Of a stretch of 64,000 nt of DNA, positions 34,113 to 45,422 are shown in pieces (the stretch's first letter is position 1; the number at the start of each line of letters is the position of its first letter). The DNA is from Lichina pygmaea. Taxonomy: Eukaryota > Ascomycota > Lichinomycetes > Lichinales > Lichinaceae. The translations under genes were made by a program, and so were the position numbers. The notes under the pieces were generated by a model, which saw nothing but the letters and a program-made list of their open reading frames with translations, did not search any database and was not told the DNA's origin. The stretch spans positions 2,914,001 through 2,978,000 of the forward strand of contig OY730172.1 of assembly GCA_963422465.1 (NCBI GenBank), given 5' to 3'.

Positions 34113-36064
34113 TCAGTCTCCACTCGTGGCTTTTTCGTTCTCGTCCTCGGCACCGAGTGTCAGCTCGCGCATCTGTTCGTAGCATTCGTTGAGAAGGTCG
34201 CTCAAAGTTGCTTGTCCCTCGGGAATGTCTCGGCCGACGGTGAATTTCCCATCGATGCGGATGTTGTCGATTGAGTGCAGCTATGACCGTATACTTTAGC
34301 ATTGTGGGAGGGCTACAGATGGGTGGTTCAGAACGCCAACCTTCATGGTGTAAGGATAGAGCTCGCGCTGTGATGACACCCCTCCTGACTGCTTCACCTC
34401 GTTGAGACATCTCCGTAGCGTCTGGAGCTGGTTGTACACGGGGAGGAGGGCCTCGGAGACCGGCTCGGACGAGATGATCAGCTGGTAGATGTACGCATAG
34501 CTCCGACGGATGAGGTAGAGGAGAGTCTGGGAGACGTCAGAAACGCGTAGAGCAGCTGAAACCATGAGCCTACTCACGCGTTGGGTGAATAGATCTGCCG
34601 GGTTTCCCTCGGCGTCGAGAAAGTTGCCGTCAACTCTCGACTCGTCTACTCTGTCCAGCTCTCGCTGATAGCTGTAGAGGTCCGTCTCGCGTAACGCCCA
34701 ATTCTTCAGGAGCGTCTTGTGGTCAAGCTCGTTTCGGATCTTTCGTAGTTTCTCGTACGTCAACTTGAACTGGTCGTCGATCTTGCCGCGCCTAGCTTGG
34801 AGATGAGAATGATTCACGACGTCCAAGATTGTCTAGCTTGCTCCGCGCTCACCTTTCGAGAACGATTTCGGCCCACATCAGACACCGTTGCAGCAGCGAC
34901 TCGACAAGCTCTTGTCCACTATCCTCAGGCATTTCTCTGTTGTCGTCATCTACCTCGTCCCTGAAGATGCCTTCTATCTTCCCCTCTCGAATGACACCTT
35001 CCACCCCGCCACCCGCGAGCCTCAACTCAATTGTCAGATCACGTAAAATGAGCTCCATCGGGCCTTCCTTGACAAGTCCATCCACCTTGCCCTGCCTGAA
35101 AGATCCCTCTATCCTGCCATCCTTGACAGAGGTTTCGATCCTGGCCTCTACGATCGTCCCAACCACCTTTCCTTCCTTCAGAAATAGCTCAATCTCTTTC
35201 AGCTGCCTCTGGAAGCTCTTTACTTCGCTTGTAGGGAACTATATATGACATCAGTGGGTGTAAGAGAGCGCGTATAGGGGCGTAAACAACATACATGGTG
35301 CCTGGTATTGGCCGCTGAGATGGACCTCAGTATCGATATCAGCTTCTCGTATATCGGTGTCAGCTGCGGAGAGATGTTTGCAATGGCCTTCTGCAGCTGT
35401 GACAAGATTTTCCGACACGTCTGCACTCTTGCCTCAAGTAGCGTCAGAACATGCGGCGAGTAAGTGTCTCTTCCTTTCCGAATGACGCCATCGATCCTAT
35501 CAAGTGTATGCAGCCCGGACTCCAAGTCCTTTGGACCGTAGAAGGCAGCTTCAACAAGGTGATCTAGAAGCCGCTAGAGGCTAGTCAGCTGACCGCAGCA
35601 AGACTAGTGATAGGTCACGAACATACCTTGATGGTAGAAGTTGCAGCGTAGACAGCAGGAGCTTCATTATTGCGTCCGGTTGATAGGAACTGAAGCGAGA
35701 TCATCTGAAAGCAATCATCCAGAACGCGATCAACTGCCAGACAGCTGGCCTCAGCCAAAGCTCAAACAGAGACGGCACTGCAAGAGCCAGTTTGCACAGT
35801 GACACTAAGCTAGTACTGGTGATGGAGATGCCAACCTCTGTTCTGCTCCTGGCGCTTCTCGGTCCGAATCTCGTTCAGCACATTGACCTGTTCCACCACC
35901 TGATCATAGAGTGGGATCACATCTTGAGATCTGATGTACGATGCCGACGAGTCTTCTCGCAAGTGCAAGAGTCTGTCGCGAAGGTTCAGTAGATTCTCCA
36001 AGATGGGTTCTTCTTGGGGATCTAATGGATCGGGAGTGCCGCTGATGATTGGTGAGTGGGCCAT
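34113..36064 (-). CDS. DUF2408 / UPF0662 family protein
   Basis: Seven exons on the minus strand: 36064-35836, 35733-35627, 35573-35295, 35238-34853, 34791-34578, 34526-34341 and 34280-34113, all introns GT-AG and 51-102 bases, giving 522 residues. The protein is helical and repetitive, with modules around YDxVVEQVNVLNEIR, the segment between exons 2 and 3 ending TSTIKRLLDHL, LRETDLYSYQRELDRVDESR and SSEPVSEALLPVYNQLQTLR, typical of fungal UPF0662/DUF2408 proteins, whose function is not established. Each module has a motif like [RK][VI][DE]G. Exon 4 carries an unusual 80-residue stretch with this motif repeated (see findings). It is divergent from the P1 gene with 408 bases between starts. 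Exon joins are inferred from phase and family resemblance. Confidence 0.85.
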
Positions 36065-36472
36065 GAGGTCTCCGCGGATGACGAATTGATAGGGAGCTGG
36101 ATTGCTAGAACAAATGTCGTGGACATGCTTGAGAGGCGGAGTGCCTACGAGTAGTCCTTGAGAACGCAGTGACGTGGTACCGTACCGTTACGTACAGTAC
36201 CGAAGAAAGCCAGCGAGCAGGTTGCCCCGCCGGAAGAATCGTCGGCCCGACGGCTGCAACTTAGTAATCAATGCCAGCTTAGCCCTAGGGCACAACCCTA
36301 ATCGCTAATAAATTCCCAGTCCACCTCCGCAGGCAGATTCCAATCCTGACCAGCTATCTAGAAAGAGGTAAGACCAATGTTCAATCCCTCAAATTCCACT
36401 ACTTCCACCAGGACTTACCTTTACCACCAGGGAGCCTCAATTCTCCACCCAGAATCAAACACACACAGCGCC
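36065..36472. promoter_or_regulatory. Divergent promoter of the DUF2408 and P1 genes, with a telobox
   Basis: 408 bases between two start codons. AACCCTAA at 36294-36301 is the telobox-like motif found in many fungal ribosomal-protein promoters. A palindromic run of GTACG-type words at 36177-36203 (gtaccgtaccgttacgtaca) is also present. Binding is inferred. Confidence 0.45.
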
Positions 36473-37084
36473 ATGTCGCAAGCAGAGCTGGCCGCGTCCT
36501 ACGCGGCTCTGATTCTGGCCGACGATAACGTCGAGATCACTGTACGCAATTTCTACCCCCTTCCCAGCAACTCGCCGTAAAAGCTCGTACCTCCTGTCCC
36601 AGGAGCCTATGTGGCTGACACGTTCCACATCCAGGCGGACAAGCTCCAGACAATCATCAAGGCCGCCAAGGTAGACGATGTCGAACCAATATGGACAACT
36701 CTCTTCGCGAAGGTGGGGCCACCCGACTAGCTTCGTTCTGCTATTCGAACGTGGTGATACTGGGCCATTTGGGCGTGTGTGCAGACATGTACTGACCCGA
36801 TTTGGACCGCACCAGGCCCTGGAAGGAAAAGACGTCAAGGACTTGCTTCTGAACGTTGGATCGGGTGGTGGAGCGGCTCCGGCGGCCGCAGGGGCATCGG
36901 CTGCAGCAGGCGGTGGAGACGCGGCGGCAGAGAGCAAAGAGGAAGCGAAAGAAGAAGGTAAGGGCTGGCATCGACTCTGACATGGAAATTTGTCCTTGTG
37001 GATCTGGGTCGGCTAACTGCATGTACTATCATTACAGAGAAGGAAGAGTCGGACGAAGATATGGGCTTCGGTCTGTTCGACTAA
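36473..37084 (+). CDS. RPP1: 60S acidic ribosomal stalk protein P1
   Basis: Four exons: 36473-36541, 36635-36712, 36816-36957 and 37038-37084; introns GT-AG; 111 residues. The N-terminus [18 protein letters not shown] and helix [13 protein letters not shown] are standard for eukaryotic P1. After a Gly/Ala-rich hinge with an acidic Lys/Glu run, the protein ends [12 protein letters not shown], the conserved stalk tail that recruits elongation factors and ribosome-binding toxins. P1 pairs with P2 on P0 in the large ribosomal subunit. Length and all domains are normal. Many small introns in a short ribosomal gene are usual for filamentous ascomycetes. A longer open frame through intron 3 ends in a non-conserved tail and is rejected. 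Confidence 0.96.
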
Positions 37085-37601
37085 GAACATTGTTCCTATC
37101 TTCACTTCGTCTTTTAAATCCATGTCGTATCCACACGCTACCGCCTTCAATGTTCGGGGTATCGTACTTGCGTCCAAATGCTGTGACATTGCGCCAAGAG
37201 ACTACGCCCAACTGTTCCGAGCCTCTAAGGAATGGTGCAAGATGCTTTTCTCGCACGAACGATCCGATCAATCCTCGGCAATTGCACGGAGCCCTGTTCT
37301 CTTCCCCAAGGAAAATGATCAGGACGCTTCTGAGAAGATCTCCCTAAGAGGCGTTTGTCTGGCTGCCCGACTCCAGCACCACTCGCCGCAGGTAAAAATC
37401 TATTTTTGGTGAGTGGAGGCTGTGTTCAAAAGTACAGCCATCTGGTGATGCAGAAATAATGTCCAAGTTGTAAGAAGACCAACACTCGGGTGAGGGGGTA
37501 AGCTGCCGAGCTTGACCCACAAAGGCCACCCGGTTTCGATGTACGAGCTCTTGTGCAATGTTCCAGGAAGAAACAGGCATCAACATGCTCCAGGGAGGAT
37601 T
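37085..37601. other. Convergent intergenic region; no gene seen
   Basis: 517 bases between the stops of P1 and the PQ-loop gene; 3' UTRs of both. Overlapping frames exist on both strands but none has a domain. Confidence 0.5.
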
Positions 37602-38938
37602 TTATATGACGGCCGCTTCCGAGTTGCCGTCCGTGCGGGAATAAATGTGGAACTGCATGAAAATGACGATATCTTCGGCCATGGTGCCGAAGGAGCCCAA
37701 CAGCCAGGGTAGACTGACGATCAGATAGTCCTTGTCCAGGGAATGCAACAGGATCTGGAGAAGCCCCAATCAGCATAGACGGAGATGGACAGAGGCGCAC
37801 GGAGGGGGACGAGGAGAAATGGCAAACGTACACTTGCGCCGTACGTGATGTTCCCGAACAGAGACAGAATGAAGAAGAGTAGGGAAAGCCCTAATCGGGA
37901 GTTTCAGCGGGAGAGTTGCCAGACACGGAGGAGGAGGAGACGCGACGAACCCTCGCAAGACCGCTCCCGGTAATTTTTGATTATCTGAGGGATTCTGGCC
38001 CTAGAGCTGCAGGTCAGCGGGCTGCGACGACGGAGCCAAGGGGAAGGCATACCCCAGATAACTAACGGCGCTGATGTAGCCAAGCACTTGCGGTCCGGCC
38101 GATGTGTCGACGCCAGAACCGTCGCCGCTGGATTCGTCCGTGGGCGCCCAGGCCCCCACTTGCCAGGCCAAAAGCCACCCTACCGCTCCGGCGACGCAGA
38201 CAAACAGCAGGCTGGCCGTGTGCTTGACCGCCGCTCTTATACGGGCGTGGTTCTTCCACGGCAAATTTCCGAGCACGCTCCGTGCAGAAACGGAGCTTTG
38301 ACTTCGTCGACGGGGGTACGCTGTCGACGAACGGCGTCTCCCGTCTGCCCGGTACAGGCTGTCGCTAGCACTCCGGCTCAAGAGCGGTCGCTCGACATTG
38401 TCGACATCAGACGAGCCGCTTTCAGCAGCGACGGGCCGACTCTCGGCTTTGGCGTTGATGTGGTTGTAGAATATGCATTGAAGCATCAAGATGAGGTCCG
38501 CCACGCAGAAATATACCGCCAAGGCGACGACGGTCGGTACGAGGCCGGCTCCCACGGCACCTTGAGTCAGTATGTCAGCAGTTGTGCTCGTAGCGCCATG
38601 GCACGCATGCTTGCCGCTCTCGTCATGTCAGGTTTGCATCTTCGCACCGAAGAAGTTGGTCACATCTCCGACGAACCAGATGGCGATGAACCACAAGGAT
38701 ACGCCGTCGGCACTGCCCCGTCTATAGTTCTCCAATAACTGTGGGACCTGGAAACCGTTCAGCGGTTGGGGGAGCCGCCGCAGCCAGGAGGGTATGCCCT
38801 CACGAAGAGAAAGATCCACGCTGCCAACGATATCGAACCAAAGACGCCGGATAAAGCCTCATGGACTGGCAGTCGCGATTGACCAGCCAGTACGACGGCC
38901 AAGCTCAGAGCCGCGGTGGCCGGTGATCCGATGGTCAT
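37602..38938 (-). CDS. PQ-loop vacuolar amino-acid transporter (Ypq/PQLC2-like)
   Basis: Six exons on the minus strand: 38938-38804, 38747-38648, 38560-38053, 38000-37951, 37890-37832 and 37754-37602, giving 334 residues. Splicing restores both PQ loops: one reading FVPQLLENYRRGSADGVS across exons 1-2, the other ARIPQIIKNYRERSCEG across exons 4-5. About seven hydrophobic segments are visible, with a long hydrophilic Ser/Arg-rich loop (around residues 115-200) between the two repeats, as in the yeast Ypq1-3 vacuolar exporters of cationic amino acids. ATG 38936-38938 is the first in-frame ATG; upstream open codons start from TTG. Transport substrate is inferred from family. It is tail to tail with P1. 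Confidence 0.9.
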
Positions 38939-39438
38939 GGTGGTCGGCTTCCAATTGTAGTCGTCGTAACGGCCTGGCGCGAGATGCGGGTACAGTAGTG
39001 GTTCAGCAGCGGCGGCCGATGAAAGCTTCAATCAAACAGCCAGTGGGATGCTGCAACACGGTTTTGACCAGGGGTAAGCTCATCTTTGATGAGAGTTCTT
39101 CTCCCGACAGGTATAAACACATGCTTATCCTTCTGACAGCAGGCAGGAACGACTTCATCCGGCAAGTTGTATCATAAGTTCTGGGTGTGGGGGTTATCCG
39201 AGGGTTCTCGATCCATGGTGCTGCATTGCGCCACCGCGGCCCGAAGCCCATCGCGATGTCAGCGACTTACTTTGGAGCGTTTCTGCAGCATAAGACGCCT
39301 ACTAGACATACATATACGGTATGAGTTTTGAGAAGTACTCAAAGCCATCGGGACCGATGATTGGGCATGTCAGCGAGGCTCCTGACACTGTCACCTGCTA
39401 CGCGTGGGCTGAGCCCCACCGCTAGTATCGAAGTAATC
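38939..39438. other. Upstream region of the PQ-loop gene
   Basis: 500 bases with promoter and leader of the PQ-loop gene up to the TA-flanked transposon. Minus-strand codons stay open for 93 bases upstream of the ATG but lack another ATG. Confidence 0.45.
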
Positions 39439-39440
39439 TA

Positions 39441-40420
39441 CCCGTGCCGAGGAGGTACTGGCGTACCTCCCCTTCCCTCGCTACCGAGGTTGGGACACCC
39501 TTTCTTCTAAAGAGTGTCCACCACGCCAACGTAAATACTATGCCAACGTAACTACGTCGCTTTCACCAACTCCACACTTCTATAACTCCACAACACAACA
39601 AGTAAATTGGAAACTGATATGTTTATTAGATTCCTCTACTTCTCTACTATAATCTATGAAGTTGTAGACTTTTCCCACTTTTTGTAGCGTTGCTGAGAAG
39701 CTGCCATAACTACTACACAAAAAGTAGCTTTTTGATAGAACCAATCTTAAACACCTGTAACTCCACAGCACAACAATAAAATAATAACTATTATGTACCT
39801 ATATGATTTCCCTATAACTGTACTATTATCCCTGAGCTTGTAGACTTCTTCTGACTTTTGTGGTGTTGTTGAGAAGCTGTGGTAGTTGCTATACCTGCCT
39901 TTGCTACTATGAGAAGTGAAGCATGCAGCCGATCAGTGCCGAGGTAGTAGTAGCACAGATAAAGGGCACAGCAACTTTTACAGCTTCTCAACAACACCAC
40001 AAAAATCTTGAAGAGTTGACAGAGTCAGTGATAATAGTACAGATATAGGAGAATCAGATAGACATATTACATTTCCTATTTTATCATCATGTTGTGGAGT
40101 TACAGATATCTGAAATTCATTCTATCAAAAATCTACTGTACTTCTTTGTTCAGTCGCTATAGTAGTATCTTAACAGTACTACAAGAATTAGGAGAGTCCT
40201 GAAGCTTTACAGATTATAGTAGAGAGGGAGATAAATCTAATAAACATATCAGATTCTTTTTTAGTCATTGTGTTGTGGAGTTATAAAAGTGTGGAGTTGG
40301 TGAAAGCGACACAGTTACGTTGGCATGGTATTTGCGTTGGCGTGGTGGACACCCTTTAGAAGAAAGGGTGTCCCGACCGTATAGGGAGTGGGTGGTACGT
40401 AGGTACCTCCTCGGCACGGG
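39441..40420. mobile_element. TA-flanked long-TIR transposon M1 (non-autonomous)
   Basis: 980 bp between TA dinucleotides (39439-39440, 40421-40422). Ends are perfect inverted copies for 18 bases (CCCGTGCCGAGGAGGTAC), and inverted similarity continues for roughly 190 bases. Inner parts are also palindromic, for example the segment around tgttgagaagctg and its reverse complement. No transposase frame is seen. TA target and long ends fit a Tc1/mariner-pogo type foldback element. Same family as M2 and M3. Confidence 0.8.
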
Positions 40421-40995
40421 TAAGTTTAGTGTGTTTGATGGCGTCGGCGGCTCGCGGCTGGGATACTGGATGACTGATCGCTCACGTGATGCGGCACAGT
40501 AAGGCCGAGGTTCCGAAATTAGAAAGCCTGGCACGCCTGGGCACCTGTTAGGGCTTACGCAACCCAACCCCTTTTGTATTGGTTTTATTGTCACGTTCCA
40601 ATGGTCCGTGTTGTGTGTCACCACCGAATTGCAGTAATTAGCTGTGAAAAATTCCTCCCTCTTTTCTCCTGCGCGCTTACAGTTCTACAACAGATTTCGT
40701 TCATCTTCCTCAGGCCCTTCTCTGGGCCTCCATTCATACAGGCCAAACAGACAGGCGGGTCCCTTCTTCGCCTTCCTCTTGATCAACTCGTCTTCTTTCA
40801 TACCTTCCCGGCGGTGCTTTGGGAGATATCGCCTCTTCTTCCTGTCCGCCAAAGTCACTCGCTTGATTCATTGCTCGTTCATCATTCACCATCGGCGCTC
40901 TACTCCGCTGCTGTACCGGCTTTCTTTCTTGTCCCTCTTGTCGGAGATTCATCCAGACATCAGCCAGGGGAACATCACCCCCGGCAACCGGCACG
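40421..40995. other. Promoter and leader of the mucin-like gene
   Basis: 575 bases. The last 350 are CT-rich, as in many fungal leaders. Overlapping frames here lack domains. Confidence 0.45.
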
Positions 40996-42180
40996 ATGAT
41001 GCTGGGTCCAAAGATTCTTCGCCTGGCGATGCTTGTTGCGACTGTCATCGCGATGGTATGCGCAGCCGGAGAAACCGCGCCAGAAATCCAGGGTGCCCTT
41101 GAACGGCGCCAGGACGCGCCGCCAGGCACAGGAGGGTCGTCTTCTCGTTCGGCTCCCTTGACGACCCCGACCTCGACGAGTGAGTCCGGTTCGGACGAAC
41201 CGGATACCACAACGCCAACTCAAGCCACAACACCGACAATAGAACCGACCTCGGAGACCACGCCGGAGACCACGCCGGAAACCACGTCAGACCAAAATAC
41301 GTCCACGTCTGCATCTCCGTCTTCGAGCCCTCCCGAATCAGCTTCGTCTCCGCCAGAATCTACGTCAAGTACCACGCCGACGCAGACTTCGGAGGAATCT
41401 GAGGAACCGGAGCAACCGGAGGAATCAGAGGAATCGCAGGAATCGCAGGAACCAGAGGTACCAGAGGAACCAGAGGAATCAGAGCAATCAGAGCAATCAG
41501 AGCAACCAGATCAATCAGAGCAACCGGAGCAATCGGAGCAACCGGAGGAATCGGAGCAACCGGAGGAATCAGAGCAACCGGAGGAATCGGAGCAATCGGG
41601 GCAATCGGAGCAATCGGAGGAATCGACCCCTTCAGAGTCACCTTCAACGACCGAGTCATCTGACCCGGAAAATGCTCTGACAACACCCTCGACGGAATCT
41701 GCAACCTCTTCGAATCCCTCGACCACGGAGCGACTCACGACGGAGACGTTCGTCTCGAGCGAGACCCGAGAGGTGATGACGACCGTCGTCACTGAGAGCG
41801 GAGGCAGCACCGTATCTCAGGTGCTGACGACGAACGCCTTGGTTCCGGTCACCACCATCAGGACCACACCAACGCTGGGTGCCGACAGCGATGACTCGAG
41901 CAAGTCCGGTCTGGACGCGAGGGAGAAGAACATCATCATCGGCGTCGTCGTCGGGATTGGTGGCGCCGCTCTGCTGGGAGGGTTGGCTGTCGTCGCCTGG
42001 CGCATCTGGGGTAGGAAGAAATACGCCGCCCACAAGGATGACGACGATCTCACCGACGCACCCGGTAGTTCTTCGGGACCCGAGAAGAATTCCGGCCCCG
42101 GTGGATCGAGTCCCTTCCGCTCGACACTCGATCAGTACCACACCCAACCGAAGCCCGTCAACACCGCTTCGAATTTCTAG
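40996..42180 (+). CDS. Mucin-like single-pass membrane protein (Mid2/WSC-sensor-like layout)
   Basis: Single open frame of 394 residues. Residues 1-24 form a signal peptide. An extracellular Ser/Thr/Pro-rich domain follows, including about residues 131-211 built from Glu/Gln/Pro/Ser tripeptides encoded by 9-base repeats, then a Ser/Thr-rich stretch. A transmembrane segment at about 313-334 (IIIGVVVGIGGAALLGGLAV) is followed by a basic stop-transfer WGRKK and a 55-residue cytoplasmic tail rich in Asp, Ser and Gly. This is the layout of heavily O-glycosylated fungal wall sensors and related surface proteins. There is no WSC cysteine domain, so a specific sensor identity is not claimed. The first of two adjacent ATGs is used; the second also fits. 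Confidence 0.8.
   Translation: MMLGPKILRLAMLVATVIAMVCAAGETAPEIQGALERRQDAPPGTGGSSSRSAPLTTPTSTSESGSDEPDTTTPTQATTPTIEPTSETTPETTPETTSDQNTSTSASPSSSPPESASSPPESTSSTTPTQTSEESEEPEQPEESEESQESQEPEVPEEPEESEQSEQSEQPDQSEQPEQSEQPEESEQPEESEQPEESEQSGQSEQSEESTPSESPSTTESSDPENALTTPSTESATSSNPSTTERLTTETFVSSETREVMTTVVTESGGSTVSQVLTTNALVPVTTIRTTPTLGADSDDSSKSGLDAREKNIIIGVVVGIGGAALLGGLAVVAWRIWGRKKYAAHKDDDDLTDAPGSSSGPEKNSGPGGSSPFRSTLDQYHTQPKPVNTASNF
41390..41640 (+). repeat. 9-base coding minisatellite in the mucin-like gene
   Basis: Tandem units such as gaggaatcg and gagcaaccg that encode SEQ, PEE and ESE steps. All length changes in units of 9 keep the frame, so the stalk length is likely variable between strains. 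Confidence 0.8.
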
Positions 42181-42786
42181 GACCCATTGCTTCTGTTGTC
42201 CGTCTCGGGCGGTGGTTTTTTTTTTTTCTTCCCCCACGGAGCATGGATGCAACAGGGTGCTGGGCGGCTTCTGGCGTGGAACTAGAGCGGTGAAGCGGGC
42301 GTTATATGTGTCGAATTGTGCTCTCTCAAGCCAACACGAGTCTTAGGATGTCCCATGGTCGTTTGGTACTGAGTGGAATGGCTCCAGTGGTTGGGCCGAA
42401 GGTGGTAGCACGAGCAGGAACAAGTGAGAATGAAACCTCCCCACTTGGTACGTACCGTGGTACGCACCGCGGTGAATTCACCTAACAGCTCTTTCCTCCT
42501 TGACACTCGATCGTAATACCAATCCCAGTCCCAATCCCAATTCGACTAGAAAGCTCCGTCATGGTAGCCGCGTCAGCGCTGACACGGTATCAGCACCAGT
42601 ACATCCGTACGCATGTACAGTATCATGTCCTCCACAGCTTTGGTCCCTGTCATCCTCACTATCATCGAGGATCGATCTCCCTTGGGCCGTCAGCAGCAAG
42701 CACGTCTTTGTCGGCCGAGGCATCATTTCAGCCATCCTCAACTGCCTGAGGCAACCAGTGACCTGAACTCTTCGTCTCTTATCCCC

Positions 42787-43080
42787 ATGGGAGACAAGAT
42801 CATGGATGGCGCAGAGACCAATGTGACCAAGTCAGACCTCGTGATGGATTTCGTCGGTGAAATTTCTGAAGAACAACAATTTGAGTGCCTCCCGGACAAG
42901 CTTCAACGACTTATTCATGCCATCATCTCGACGCTACGCCGCTGAAGCGGCAGTGCCAGCTTCTGAACAAACAGCGAGATAGGGCAGACGATGCCATCAT
43001 ACGAGCAGTGAGACGGACGAAAGCAAAACTGTCCGTTTGGATGAAGTTCGCGTCGTGGCTAAGAGTAGAATATCCACATT
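42787..43080 (+). pseudogene. Possible decayed gene fragment, unrecognised
   Basis: ATG 42787 opens a frame of about 52 codons with a helical look. An overlapping +1 frame then continues for about 45 codons with a basic, helical composition to 43080. Together they could be a small broken gene or two exons. No family is recognised; chance is possible. Confidence 0.2.
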
Positions 43081-43778
43081 GACGGCGGAGAATGCTGGTG
43101 ATTGGGAGCATCGCGACTTCTGGGAGTGCTACGATGCATGAATTAGAGTCAGTAGCCACGGCTGTATCATGAGGCACTCACAGTATCACGATGTTCTTCT
43201 TTGGCTGACAATAACTTGCTCTAGACATTCATGCAGATAAAGCTCCGATCTTTACGGCTCGGGATACCCGAGAGGCCTGCCGGCAGAAAACGTGAAGGAT
43301 ACCGTATCGATACCCGAGATGATTGTGGATACGGAGATGCTCGTCAACAACTTGCCATGGACAAGTCTTGTGCATGCCCACAGTTAGGATGTCTTGCTTG
43401 TCGATTGGAACATGATCTGTGTTTCCCGAAGGCAGGCTTTCGAATCCTGCAAGCCTCCCAAGCCTTCCCCTGATCGCTCGATGTCTGCCGAGCTTTCTCT
43501 GCTGTCTCCTGTCTTGGACGAAATCCTAGATCTTCCTCTCCTCGTCTTCTTTGTTCCTGATGGAACGCAGTCAGGAAGCAAATCACGAGGAAGATTAAGA
43601 TAGCTGTCCCTAATGAGACACACATCTCATCTCAGTTGTTATACTACAATCTGCTGGATCATCTGCTTTGATCATTGCTGACACCACTGTTCCTAGCTGC
43701 TTGTTGGACAACAAAACTTTCATTTATGGCACACAAGCTACCTCGACTTTTTTCACTTGCATGTCCATGTCCACATCT

Positions 43779-43805
43779 CCCCCCCCCCCCCCCCCCCCCC
43801 CCCCC
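43779..43805. repeat. Poly-C tract (27 C)
   Basis: Uninterrupted run of 27 C. It creates artificial proline or glycine frames on both strands. Confidence 0.95.
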
Positions 43806-44259
43806 AACCCTTTCTACATAGGTAGGTACGGACAGAAGTCCTTCGATAATCAAGGTGCTTGGTCATGACTGGTTGAACGACTATTCGACCGCATTGGCAG
43901 TTTGACGCTGATCCGTGCGATTTCCAAGGCTCCTCCCCAGCTCAGAAGTGACACCCCACCCCCCTCACCCAATCGATGGACTGCCGAGGCTCATTCCCGC
44001 TGGGAACACTGTCATCAGATCAGAACCCATCGGGACTCGACATTGTACGATGCTACCTGGACGGACGGGATCTGGGAGGGAGACCACTGGCTCTTGGGCC
44101 TTAACGCGTCTCGAATCATACTTCGGCATCAGACCTTGTCAGACTTGAGTTCGAGCACTTCTCCTCGCAAGAGAAGGACAGACAGGCGTAGGTATTCAAT
44201 GATCTTGATTGCACTTGAGCCTCCCAGCTGACGTGATCAAGTACCTTCACTTCTAATGG

Positions 44260-45070
44260 AACCCCCTGTCCGAGCTCCTTGTAATCAAATCGACGCCGAC
44301 AAGCCTCCATCAGACTGTCATTCATTCAGTCTTCCAGGCGTTGCAAGGAGACTGACCGATCATCGAGGAAGTCACCGGAACAATCTTGGACTGCGTTCAC
44401 ACTCCTGATGTTCCGATTGGCTTTCTGCACAACTCCCGTCATGACAAAGACTTGGCACGCGAACCTGACCTTGCTCTAATGCTGCTGGGGGACTTAATTA
44501 GCCCGCTCTTGTCAGAGAGGTGGGATCGTCAGACGTACAGCTCGTTGGAGTAAGACGCCCGTCTATAGCTTGAGTATGGCAACATGAAGGTCAATGTCCT
44601 GATCAAGGCAAATGAAGAGCCGAATCGCAGAGACCCGCTAGCTGCCTTAGGTCCACTACTTGAGCGATCAGCCCTACCAATCATCGACTGGTGCGAAAAC
44701 TATGTGGCCTGAGTTTGGCAGCGATACTCGCACCCCGGTCACCTTCTTGGGCAACCAGTGAGTTGGCAAGATCTCAATCTTTACTGAGGTCTGTAAACAG
44801 GAGAGCGTTGGTACTGCCACCATGTTGGGTACACTGGTTGACGTGGTTGAGGATGGACCATCTGGAGTGGTGAAGGACAATCTGGTAAATATGGCGCATA
44901 GACCTCTTCCTTCTGGCACCAACTCTGTTTGGAGCTGAAGCTGAAGACAAAAACAATTCTACTTTCACTTATATGCATACTTGGCAGTTGGGTCTGGCAC
45001 GTCATTCGGCCTCGCTGGAGTGGTTGGCAAAGGAGGAAGGTTCTGATGATTTCTCGTACGAATCGTAGGA
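44260..45070 (+). pseudogene. Coding-like but disrupted stretch, unrecognised
   Basis: Several plus-strand frames have protein-like composition, for example 44781-44895 and a frame ending in a TAG at 45068-45070 after SDDFSYES. They do not join into one clean exon series, and stops and possible frame changes separate them. It may be a decayed host gene. The copia element inserted 64 bases downstream. Confidence 0.25.
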
Positions 45071-45134
45071 TTGTCGTCTCCTATTTCGCTCGTCCTCAAC
45101 TGTCGGGCAATGCTAGAAATGCAGACTGAGTACT

Positions 45135-45421
45135 TGTCAGCCGGAGGAGTGAGAAGACCAGTCCTCTCTCGCTGCTAGAGCCAAGTTCACGTGAGAGAAG
45201 AGAATTCTCACTGTATATTGGTGTCAACCAGGGACTCGACAGGGAGTCGATAGCCCGAGGATTTGCAGGGGTTCAGAGATCAGCCTCCCCCTGAGTGACG
45301 GCTAAATTGTTTGTCTGCACGTGACGGTGTGCAGAGTTTTCTCCTTGGTCGTCGCTCCTAGATTCTTAGTTAGAGAGAATAGAATGAACACACTCATTCC
45401 CCGGCCGGCCGCCGGTTCACA
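45135..45421 (+). repeat. 5' LTR of the copia relic
   Basis: 287 bp with TG...CA ends. It keeps about ten CpG sites that the 3' LTR has lost. Confidence 0.92.
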
Positions 45422-45422
45422 G

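Larger units (their letters stand above)
42181..45134. other. Gene-poor stretch; no supported gene
   Basis: 2.95 kb from the mucin-like gene to the copia relic. I see short open stretches on both strands, a poly-C run, and two areas with coding-like composition (42787-43080 and about 44260-45070), but no domain I recognise and no consistent exon model. The stretch continues after the copia element at 57614. Confidence 0.4.

Noticed and set aside
36455-36937. Minus-strand 160-codon frame over the P1 gene
   Set aside because: It is the antisense shadow of the GC-rich Ala/Gly exon of P1.
41511-41810. Antisense Ser/Cys/Asp repeat frame in the mucin-like gene
   Set aside because: It is a shadow of the 9-base coding repeat; the sense frame has signal peptide and transmembrane segment.
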